Shown: piece by piece, positions 1 through 5,034 of the stretch
Layout: each line of letters begins with the position of its first letter
Position numbering within the stretch: position 1 is the stretch's first letter
NCBI GenBank assembly: GCA_905214605.1
Contig: CAJMMY010000043.1
Span: forward strand, 1-7,716
Direction of reading: 5' to 3'
Length of the DNA stretch: 7,716 bases
DNA from: an uncultured bacterium
Lineage (GTDB): Bacteria > Bacillota_A > Clostridia > Oscillospirales > Oscillospiraceae
The notes under the pieces: generated by a model
What the model was told of the DNA's origin: nothing
Database searches by the model: none
What the model saw: only the letters and a program-made list of their open reading frames with translations
Program-made: the position numbers and the translations under genes

Positions 1-17
1 CCGGAGAAATTTGAATG

Positions 18-59
18 AAAAAATAAATCCCCGGCAGCGCACAGCGCTGCCGGGGATTT
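18..59 (-). terminator. Intrinsic terminator of the thiI-cinA operon
   Basis: A perfect 16-bp inverted repeat (arms 25-40 and 44-59, 3-nt loop) with a GC-rich core lies 18 bp past the cinA stop. Read on the minus strand, the stem is followed directly by ATTTATTTTTTC, the U-rich tail of a rho-independent terminator. The plus-strand side has only four T after the stem, so it may also stop transcription arriving from the left, but less certainly. Confidence 0.93.
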
Positions 60-77
60 TGCATATCATATACAGCT

Positions 78-1349
78 TTAGATAATCGTCCGGCTTTTTA
101 CCGGCAGACCGGTGAGATACCGGCGAATCATATCAAATGCGTGTTGGCTGGCATATTCCCGGACGTTCTCCCGGTCCCGACCGGGAACGTTCAACGTGTC
201 CGTGACAGTGCCCTCCGGGGTTGCAAGCCCCAGGCAAACCGTGCCCACGGGGTGAATTCCGTCGCCCTCCGGTCCGGCCAATCCGGTGACGGAGACGGCC
301 AAATCGCTGCCGGTGAGACGGCGGACGTTTTCGCACATCTCTTTTGCCACCGGCTCGCTGACCACGTTGTAGGTTTCAATGGTCCCGGGGTTCACACCCA
401 GAATCTTTTCCTTCACGCCGTTGGTGTAGCTGACCACGCCGCCCAGAAAGGCTTTTGATGCGCCGGGATAATCCGTAATGCGCTTGGCAATCAAACCGCC
501 GGTGCAGCTTTCTGCGGCGCTGAGGGTCATGCCCTTTTCCAGCAGCAGACGGAGAACACATTCGTCCAGACCGTTCAAATCCACGCCGTAAATCATGTCG
601 CCCAGCTCCTGCCGCACAGCCTGCGCCACGGGGGCAATCATGGCCTCCGCCTCCTCTACGGTGTTGGCTTTGGCGGTGATGCGCACCAGACACTCGCAGC
701 TTTTGGCATAGGGGGCAATGGTGGGATTCACCGCGGCGTTCATCATGGGGCGGAGAATCTGTTCCATTTCCGATTCGCCCATGCCGAAAATCTTATAGTT
801 GTGGCTGACGATGGTGCCTCCGGATTTTCCTGCCAGATAGGGGAGCACCCGGTATTCCATCATCTTGCGGCACTCTTTGGGAGGACCGGGGAGCATGATG
901 ACGGTCAGACCGTCTTTTTCGATGGCGCAGCCGGGGGCGGTGCCCCAATCGTTCACAAAACGGGTGCAGCCCTCCGGCAGATAGGCCTGCTGAAACATAT
1001 TGGGGGTGATTTCCCGGTGACGGCGCTCAATGTAGGTCCGCAGGCGCTCTTCCTCTTCCGGGTGATACACCAAGGGCAGACCCAGTGCGTCGGCAATGAC
1101 GTTTTTCGTCAAATCGTCGCAGGTGGGGCCCAGACCGCCGGTGGTGATGATGATATCCGCCCGGCTCATGGCAATTTCCATGGCTTGTTTCAGCCGCTCC
1201 GGGTTGTCTCCCACCACGGTGTGATGAAACACATTGATGCCGATGGTGGTGAGCATTTCGGAAATATCCCGGGCGTCGGTGTTGGTGGTGCCGCCCAACA
1301 GCAGCTCCGTGCCAACGGAAAGAATTTCAACCGCGTGTCCGTTATTCAC
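78..1349 (-). CDS. cinA: CinA family protein: N-terminal COG1058 domain plus C-terminal PncC (NMN amidohydrolase) domain
   Basis: A cytosolic two-domain protein of 423 residues, the usual full length for CinA. The N-terminal half is the molybdopterin-binding-like (COG1058) domain, with VGTELLLG at residues 12-19 and TTGGLGPTCDDLTK at 69-82; in characterised CinA proteins this domain has nucleotide pyrophosphatase activity. The C-terminal half is the PncC domain, with ESCTGG at 280-285 (Ser281 the likely catalytic residue) and a later VTGLAGP motif. PncC domains convert nicotinamide mononucleotide to nicotinic acid mononucleotide, recycling NMN released, for example, by DNA ligase. The start is GTG: AAGGTG (1357-1362) sits 7 bases upstream, and no ATG fits better. 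The frame overlaps the end of thiI by 8 bases, so translation is probably coupled. The name means competence/damage-inducible, but the recA partner seen in streptococci is absent here and no LexA site was found. Function is confident at family level. Confidence 0.96.
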   Translation of the reverse strand: MNNGHAVEILSVGTELLLGGTTNTDARDISEMLTTIGINVFHHTVVGDNPERLKQAMEIAMSRADIIITTGGLGPTCDDLTKNVIADALGLPLVYHPEEEERLRTYIERRHREITPNMFQQAYLPEGCTRFVNDWGTAPGCAIEKDGLTVIMLPGPPKECRKMMEYRVLPYLAGKSGGTIVSHNYKIFGMGESEMEQILRPMMNAAVNPTIAPYAKSCECLVRITAKANTVEEAEAMIAPVAQAVRQELGDMIYGVDLNGLDECVLRLLLEKGMTLSAAESCTGGLIAKRITDYPGASKAFLGGVVSYTNGVKEKILGVNPGTIETYNVVSEPVAKEMCENVRRLTGSDLAVSVTGLAGPEGDGIHPVGTVCLGLATPEGTVTDTLNVPGRDRENVREYASQHAFDMIRRYLTGLPVKSRTII

Positions 1350-2520
1350 CGCACTTCACCTTGATTCTCTCAATGCCCCGGAATGCCTCGTCCACCAAGG
1401 CGTCCACGTCCAGCGCCAGCTCGATTTCTTCCAGCTCGGCCACGGTGGGTCTGGTTTTGGGGTGACGGGGGGTAAATACGGTGCAGCAATCCTCATAGGG
1501 GAGAATGGACGTATTAAAGGTGCCGATTTTCCGGGCAATGGTGACGATTTCCTCTTTGTCCATGCCGATCAGGGGCTGCAGCACAGGCAGCGGGGTCACA
1601 GCTTGGGTGCAGGCCATAGCCTCCATGGTCTGGCTGGCCACCTGACCCAGATTTTCGCCGGTGACAATGGCCTTGCAGCCGTTGGAATCGGCAATCCGGG
1701 TGGCAATCCGCATCATAAACCGGCGCATCACCAAGGTGAAATACTCTTCGGGGCATTTGGCGCGGATTTCTTCCTGAATGTGGGTAAACGGCACGATTTC
1801 CATGGTCATGCTGCCGCAGTAGTCGGTCAGCAGCTGGGCCAGTTCAATCACTTTCTGCTTTGCCATTTCGGAAGTATAGGGGAAAGAGAAGAAATGGACG
1901 GGAATCAGCTTCACGCCGCGCTTTGCAATCATATAGGTGCTCACGGGGCTGTCGATACCGCCGGAGAGCAGGGTCACGGCCCGGCCGTTGGAACCGATGG
2001 GCAGACCGCCGGCGCCGGGGGTGGGGGTGGCATGGACATAAGCGGCATAGTCGCGAATCTCCACGTGAACGGTCAGTTCCGGGGTGTGGACGTCAACTTT
2101 GGTGTCCGGGAATGCGTCCGCCAGCTCGCCGCCCACGTACTGGGAAACCTGAATACTGGTCATGGGGAACCGCTTGTCGGAACGCTTGGTTTCCACCTTA
2201 AAGCTGGCGGCCCGGCGCATATCCTCGGCCAGATAGCTTTTTGCCAGCTCCACGATGGCGTCCTTGTCCTTTTCGCAGGCTGCGGCGCGGCTCAGGGAAA
2301 TGATGCCGAACACTTTTTTCAGAATTTCAAAGGCGCCGTCCAGATCGGCCTCGTCGTTTTTCGGCTCCACATAGACGGTGGACTGGGTGCAGTAGACGGA
2401 AAACTCGCCGTAGGGCTGCAGCTTTTTCCGAATATTGCTCAGCAGCTTTTGCTCAAAGCTGCGCTTATTCAGACCTTTCAGGACGATTTCGCCCTGTTTC
2501 AAAAGAATCATATCTCGCAT
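1342..2520 (-). CDS. thiI: tRNA uracil 4-sulfurtransferase ThiI, short form without rhodanese domain
   Basis: Cytosolic enzyme that adenylates U8 of tRNA and replaces its oxygen with sulfur to give 4-thiouridine; family members can also supply sulfur for the thiamine thiazole. At 392 residues it has an N-terminal ferredoxin-like region and THUMP domain (about 1-165), then a PP-loop ATPase domain with SGGIDSP at 186-192. A Cys pair (345-346, in PYEDCC) aligns with the conserved active-site Cys344 of E. coli ThiI. The C-terminal rhodanese domain of the 482-residue E. coli protein is missing, as in Bacillus-type ThiI, which takes sulfur from a dedicated cysteine desulfurase; no such desulfurase gene is in the window. 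The ATG at 2518-2520 has GGAG 9 bases upstream; a second in-frame Met at residue 4 lacks that spacing. It is the first gene of the operon with cinA and has a clear upstream promoter. Confidence 0.96.
   Translation of the reverse strand: MRDMILLKQGEIVLKGLNKRSFEQKLLSNIRKKLQPYGEFSVYCTQSTVYVEPKNDEADLDGAFEILKKVFGIISLSRAAACEKDKDAIVELAKSYLAEDMRRAASFKVETKRSDKRFPMTSIQVSQYVGGELADAFPDTKVDVHTPELTVHVEIRDYAAYVHATPTPGAGGLPIGSNGRAVTLLSGGIDSPVSTYMIAKRGVKLIPVHFFSFPYTSEMAKQKVIELAQLLTDYCGSMTMEIVPFTHIQEEIRAKCPEEYFTLVMRRFMMRIATRIADSNGCKAIVTGENLGQVASQTMEAMACTQAVTPLPVLQPLIGMDKEEIVTIARKIGTFNTSILPYEDCCTVFTPRHPKTRPTVAELEEIELALDVDALVDEAFRGIERIKVKCGE
1357..1362 (-). promoter_or_regulatory. cinA ribosome binding site inside thiI
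   Basis: AAGGTG on the minus strand, 7 bases before the GTG at 1347-1349, lies wholly within the last codons of thiI. It decides the cinA start and implies translational coupling, because a ribosome finishing thiI terminates within a few bases of the cinA start. Confidence 0.75.
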
Positions 2521-2523
2521 ATT

Positions 2524-2537
2524 GAACTACTCCGTTC
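2524..2537 (-). promoter_or_regulatory. thiI Shine-Dalgarno presented in a small hairpin loop
   Basis: In the thiI leader, GAAC (2537-2534) and GTTC (2527-2524) can pair across the 6-base loop GGAGTA, placing the GGAG Shine-Dalgarno in the loop, 9 bases before the ATG. The 4-bp stem is weak, so this may be chance. The same bases read as GAAC-N6-GTTC in DNA, which resembles a Gram-positive LexA box, but the spacing is 6 rather than 4. Confidence 0.35.
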
Positions 2538-2539
2538 TG

Positions 2540-2563
2540 CTTTCGAATCACGCAGTTCGAAAG
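2540..2563 (-). promoter_or_regulatory. Perfect inverted repeat in the thiI 5' leader
   Basis: CTTTCGAA (2540-2547) and TTCGAAAG (2556-2563) form a perfect 8-bp inverted repeat around an 8-base spacer. Each arm contains the palindrome TTCGAA, so the element is also a direct repeat of TTCGAA at a 14-bp period. It lies between the predicted thiI transcription start (about 2575) and the ribosome binding site. It could be an RNA hairpin in the leader or a repressor operator; nothing in the sequence separates these, and no regulator gene is nearby. Confidence 0.55.
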
Positions 2564-2581
2564 GATATTTTCACAGCCTAC

Positions 2582-2610
2582 AGTATATCCGTTTCCGGAA
2601 AATTCGTCAA
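2582..2610 (-). promoter_or_regulatory. Sigma-A-type promoter of thiI-cinA
   Basis: On the minus strand, TTGACG (2610-2605) and TATACT (2587-2582) are separated by exactly 17 bases, each matching five of six consensus bases. The predicted start at about 2575 gives a leader of roughly 55 bases. The spacer contains the 10-bp palindrome TTTCCGGAAA (2592-2601), and the -35 overlaps one arm of a wider dyad (2601-2608 with 2634-2641). Confidence 0.8.
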
Positions 2611-2641
2611 TCATCGGCGGGAAAAACTTTGCCGACGAATT
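2601..2641. repeat. Inverted repeat over the thiI -35, between the divergent promoters
   Basis: AATTCGTC (2601-2608) and GACGAATT (2634-2641) are perfect 8-bp inverted arms around a 25-base spacer. A second pair, TCGGC (2614-2618) and GCCGA (2631-2635), lies inside. The left arm covers part of the thiI -35 box and the centre (about 2621) lies between the thiI and galE promoters. This is an operator-like placement, but no binding protein can be named. Confidence 0.45.
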
Positions 2642-2654
2642 GAGAAAATGGGTG

Positions 2655-2677
2655 GGGATTGCTCCATTGCAAATCCC
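2655..2677. repeat. Imperfect dyad overlapping the galE -35
   Basis: GGGATTGC (2655-2662) and GCAAATCCC (2669-2677) pair apart from one extra A. The right arm contains most of the galE -35 hexamer, so it could act as an operator. The evidence is base pairing and position only. Confidence 0.35.
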
Positions 2678-2695
2678 ATCTGCCCATGATACAAT
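2667..2695 (+). promoter_or_regulatory. Extended -10 promoter of galE
   Basis: TTGCAA (2667-2672), a 17-base spacer and TACAAT (2690-2695), with TG at 2687-2688 giving an extended -10 (TGnTACAAT). The -10 matches five of six consensus bases and the -35 four of six. Transcription would start near 2702, about 30 bases before the galE ATG. Confidence 0.75.
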
Positions 2696-2731
2696 ACGGT
2701 CAGAATCCTAAGAAACAGGACCGGAAACAGC

Positions 2732-3748
2732 ATGAACATTTTATTAGCCGGCGGCGCCGGATATATCGGGTCGCACACCGCGGTGAGCCTGCTGGAGGCG
2801 GGGCACAGCGTGATTCTTGCGGACAATTACGAAAACAGCTCCCCCAAGGCGGTGGAGAGAATCCGGGAGATTACCGGGCAGCCGGTGGTCAGCTACACCG
2901 CAGATGTGACGGACAAGGCTGCCATGACGGAAATTTTTGCGGCGCATTCCATTGACTGCGTGATTCATTTTGCCGGGCTGAAAGCCGTGGGAGAATCCGG
3001 CAGGGTGCCCCTGCGGTACTATCGGAACAATCTGGATACCACCCTGACTTTGCTGGAGTGTATGGCGGAGCACGGGGTGCATCAAATCGTGTTTTCTTCC
3101 TCGGCAACGGTGTACGGAGATGAAAACCCCATTCCCTACGTGGAAACCATGCCCCGGGGCAGCAGCAGTCACCCCTACGGCTGGACAAAAATCATGATGG
3201 AGCAGATTTTTGAAGATGCGGCTAAGGCGGACCCCGCCCTTTCCGTGGTGCTGCTGAGGTATTTCAATCCCATCGGCGCCCACCCCTCGGGGCGATTGGG
3301 AGAGGACCCCCGGGGGGTACCCAACAATCTGATGCCCTATCTCACCCAAGTGGCGGTGGGCCGCCGGGACCATTTGACGGTGTACGGCGGGGATTATCCC
3401 ACACCGGACGGCACCTGCCGCCGGGATTATCTCCATATTATGGATTTGGCCGAGGGGCATTTGAAGGCGGTGGAGTATGCCGGGGCGCACAAGGGCACGG
3501 AGATTTTCAATCTGGGAACGGGAACCCCATACAGCGTGTTGGAGATTCTCCATGCCTTTCAGACGGCAGCCGGGGTGGAGATTCCCTATGTCATCGGAGC
3601 CCGCCGGCCGGGAGACCTGCCGGAATTCTGGGCTGACGCCGGCAAGGCGGAGCGGGTGCTGGGCTGGCGCGCCCGGCGGAGTCTGACGGAAATGTGCCGG
3701 GATAGCTGGAATTGGCAGCATTTGAACCCCATGGGGTATGATTCCTGA
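2732..3748 (+). CDS. galE: UDP-glucose 4-epimerase GalE
   Basis: Cytosolic NAD-dependent short-chain dehydrogenase/reductase of the extended family. It interconverts UDP-glucose and UDP-galactose for the Leloir pathway and for galactose-containing surface polymers. At 338 residues it equals E. coli GalE in length, and the key residues fall at the same numbers: the Rossmann motif GGAGYIG at 7-13, Asp31 at the end of the second strand, SSSATVYG with Ser124, and the catalytic Tyr149-x3-Lys153 in PYGWTK. Residue 299 is Phe where E. coli has the gatekeeper Tyr, so the pocket should still be narrow and prefer non-acetylated UDP-hexoses; that is an inference. The start is ATG; the only Shine-Dalgarno is a modest AGGA 11 bases upstream. 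It stands alone on its strand, divergent from thiI and convergent with the SnoaL-like gene. It may feed surface glycan made with the downstream acylation genes, but the operon is separate. Confidence 0.95.
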   Translation: MNILLAGGAGYIGSHTAVSLLEAGHSVILADNYENSSPKAVERIREITGQPVVSYTADVTDKAAMTEIFAAHSIDCVIHFAGLKAVGESGRVPLRYYRNNLDTTLTLLECMAEHGVHQIVFSSSATVYGDENPIPYVETMPRGSSSHPYGWTKIMMEQIFEDAAKADPALSVVLLRYFNPIGAHPSGRLGEDPRGVPNNLMPYLTQVAVGRRDHLTVYGGDYPTPDGTCRRDYLHIMDLAEGHLKAVEYAGAHKGTEIFNLGTGTPYSVLEILHAFQTAAGVEIPYVIGARRPGDLPEFWADAGKAERVLGWRARRSLTEMCRDSWNWQHLNPMGYDS

Positions 3749-3770
3749 AATAAGCGGGAAAAAATAGTGC

Positions 3771-3810
3771 AAAAAAAGAAACTCCCGGGAACTTTTTCCG
3801 CGGGAGTTTC
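3771..3810 (-). terminator. Intrinsic terminator of the SnoaL-like gene
   Basis: GAAACTCCCG (3778-3787) and CGGGAGTTTC (3801-3810) form a 10-bp stem. It is extended inward by GGAA (3788-3791) with TTCC (3796-3799) past one bulged G. On the minus strand the stem is followed by seven T (3777-3771). On the plus strand it is followed by GTCTGATTCC with no T run, so it is a poor terminator for the convergent galE. Confidence 0.88.
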
Positions 3811-3825
3811 GTCTGATTCCATACG

Positions 3826-4284
3826 TTATGATTTCTTTTTGAATACGCTCAGGTCCAGATGGTGGGAAGTATCCCCCTCGGCCCGGGTTACGAAGTTTCG
3901 GGAGGCAAAGCGCCAAGCGCCCTCCACCTTTTCCAGGGTATCGAATTTCCGGTCAATCCAAATGATTTTCGGTTCCATCTGGCCGGTGATGCCCTGCAGC
4001 ACCACGGTGTAGCTTTTTGCCGTTGCGGTCAAGCCGTCGGGGGAGACCTCAATGATGGGGTCGATGCACATGTGGCAGGTTTTGGTGGTGCCGTCTTCAT
4101 AGCGGCAGATGGGTTTCAGCGTCATCATGTACCCCTTGGGGTCCTTGTGATAGGTCAGCTTGCCGCCGTATAGAATATCCGCATCTTTCAGCAGCTCGCA
4201 TACGCCGTCGAAGTCACCGGAATCGATGCGCCAGCAGTATTCGTAAAGCAGATTGCGGATTTCGTGAACATCTTGCATGAACAT
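3826..4284 (-). CDS. SnoaL/NTF2-like protein, possible dehydratase
   Basis: A soluble cone-shaped-barrel (SnoaL_4, NTF2-like) protein of 152 residues without a signal peptide. The start is the ATG at 4282-4284, because AAAGGGG (4293-4299) lies 8 bases upstream. A longer frame opening with TTG at 4350 would begin inside the -35 box of its own promoter and cannot be read from it. Family features are the N-terminal helix EIRNLLYEYCWRIDSGDF (8-25), KTCHMCIDPIIEV (68-80), TATAKSY (86-92) and the C-terminal GAWRF. Tyr16, Asp21 and His71 occupy the places of the catalytic Tyr30, Asp35 and His83 of bile-acid 7alpha-dehydratase BaiE, and GKLTYH (41-46) resembles GKLVFH there. This was compared from memory, not by a computed alignment. 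No bai genes are nearby, so the substrate is unknown. It appears monocistronic, with its own promoter and terminator, convergent with galE. Other members are isomerases, cyclases or uncharacterised, so a non-dehydratase role is possible. Confidence 0.85.
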   Translation of the reverse strand: MFMQDVHEIRNLLYEYCWRIDSGDFDGVCELLKDADILYGGKLTYHKDPKGYMMTLKPICRYEDGTTKTCHMCIDPIIEVSPDGLTATAKSYTVVLQGITGQMEPKIIWIDRKFDTLEKVEGAWRFASRNFVTRAEGDTSHHLDLSVFKKKS

Positions 4285-4292
4285 AGGAAACG

Positions 4293-4299
4293 CCCCTTT
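4293..4299 (-). promoter_or_regulatory. Ribosome binding site deciding the SnoaL-like start
   Basis: AAAGGGG on the minus strand, 8 bases before the ATG at 4282-4284. It removes 22 residues from the longest possible frame. Confidence 0.75.
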
Positions 4300-4321
4300 A
4301 CAGAAATGATTGTTTGTGAAT

Positions 4322-4350
4322 AGTCTATCATTCTCGACAACAGGGGTCAA
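4322..4350 (-). promoter_or_regulatory. Extended -10 promoter of the SnoaL-like gene
   Basis: On the minus strand, TTGACC (4350-4345), a 17-base spacer and TAGACT (4327-4322), with TGA just before it giving an extended -10. The -35 matches five of six bases and the -10 four of six. The start would be near 4315. An imperfect dyad (TTGTGAAT 4314-4321 with ATTCTCGACAA 4330-4340) is centred on the -10 and could be an operator. Confidence 0.72.
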
Positions 4351-4374
4351 GACATTTTGTGGAGAATCACTCCG

Positions 4375-4379
4375 AAAGG
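4375..4379 (+). promoter_or_regulatory. Ribosome binding site deciding the RluA-family start
   Basis: AAAGG, 7 bases before the ATG at 4387-4389, extended by a following CGG. It favours that ATG over an in-frame TTG at 4357, which has no purine-rich site in front of it. Confidence 0.7.
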
Positions 4380-4386
4380 CGGAAAA

Positions 4387-5025
4387 ATGATTCAGATTTT
4401 AAAACTGGAACGGAGCTATGCCCTATGCGTAAAACCCGTGGGGGTACTGTCGGAGGAGCCGGGAATGCCGGCGCTGCTCCGGGATCAGCTTGGGGGCGAA
4501 TGGTACTGCGTACATCGTCTGGACAAGGCGGTGGGCGGCGTAATGGTCTATGCCCGCAACCGAAAAGCGGCGGCTGCATTGTCCGCAGCGGTGGCGGAGC
4601 GGGAGATGAAAAAAGAGTATCTGGCGGTGTGTCAGGGTGCTCCGGAGCCCCCGGCGGGAACAATGGAGGACCTGCTGTTCAAGGACAGCGGAAAAAACAA
4701 GGCCTTTGTGGTAAAACGGGAGCGGAAAGGGGTCAAGCCCGCCCGGCTTTCCTACGAAACCCTTGCCGCCGGGGAAGATTCCGCGCTGGTCCATGTGACC
4801 TTGGATACCGGGCGGTTTCATCAAATCCGGGTGCAGTTTGCCTCCCGGAAACACCCGCTGTTGGGAGACCGCCGTTACGGCGGACCGACGGCGCAGCAGC
4901 TGGGATTGTGGTCTTGGCGGCTGACGATTCCGGACCCGGACACCGGAAAACCGGTGACTGCCTGCGCCCTGCCGGAGGGCGAACCTTGGTCGGCGTTTAC
5001 CGAGAAAATGAATCTGATGGAATGA
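4387..5025 (+). CDS. RluA-family RNA pseudouridine synthase, short form without S4 domain
   Basis: Cytosolic enzyme that isomerises selected uridines in rRNA or tRNA to pseudouridine. The 212-residue protein consists only of the catalytic domain. It has CVKPVGVLS at 14-22, the signature VHRLDKAVGG at 42-51 with the catalytic Asp46, and the C-terminal substrate-loop motif GRFHQIRVQFA at 142-152 followed by HPLLGDRRYGG. RluC/RluD-type relatives are about 300 residues because of an N-terminal S4 RNA-binding domain, which is absent here as in the RluA/TruC-like short members. The exact target uridine cannot be told from sequence. ATG 4387 was chosen for its Shine-Dalgarno. It is the first gene of a tight operon, its stop lying 9 bases before the MBOAT start, although its function has no obvious link to the next two. 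I found no convincing promoter in the 102 bases between it and the divergent SnoaL-like gene. Confidence 0.9.
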   Translation: MIQILKLERSYALCVKPVGVLSEEPGMPALLRDQLGGEWYCVHRLDKAVGGVMVYARNRKAAAALSAAVAEREMKKEYLAVCQGAPEPPAGTMEDLLFKDSGKNKAFVVKRERKGVKPARLSYETLAAGEDSALVHVTLDTGRFHQIRVQFASRKHPLLGDRRYGGPTAQQLGLWSWRLTIPDPDTGKPVTACALPEGEPWSAFTEKMNLME

Positions 5026-5034
5026 GAGAGTGCG

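Noticed and set aside
2524..2537. Possible LexA (SOS) box GAAC-N6-GTTC upstream of thiI-cinA
   Set aside because: Gram-positive LexA boxes have GAAC-N4-GTTC; the spacing here is two bases too long and the site sits at the ribosome binding site, so damage regulation is not supported.
1234..2643. Plus-strand open frame of 469 codons opposite thiI
   Set aside because: It lies antisense to a complete, motif-verified thiI, its product is rich in Gly, His and Gln with no recognisable domain, and it runs through the thiI promoter. It is a shadow of GC-rich codon use.
3726..3737. 12-bp palindrome ACCCCATGGGGT near the galE stop
   Set aside because: It has no loop, so it cannot form a useful hairpin, and it lies inside coding sequence (Asn-Pro-Met-Gly). 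Probably chance.
2744..3916. Minus-strand open frame of 390 codons opposite galE
   Set aside because: It is antisense to GalE, which has every catalytic residue, it crosses the SnoaL terminator, and it shows no domain or start signal.
4340..4386. Promoter for the RluA-MBOAT-SGNH operon
   Set aside because: A TCGACA-like -35 exists near 4334, but no acceptable -10 lies 16-18 bases downstream. I could not support a call, although a promoter must exist in or near this region.
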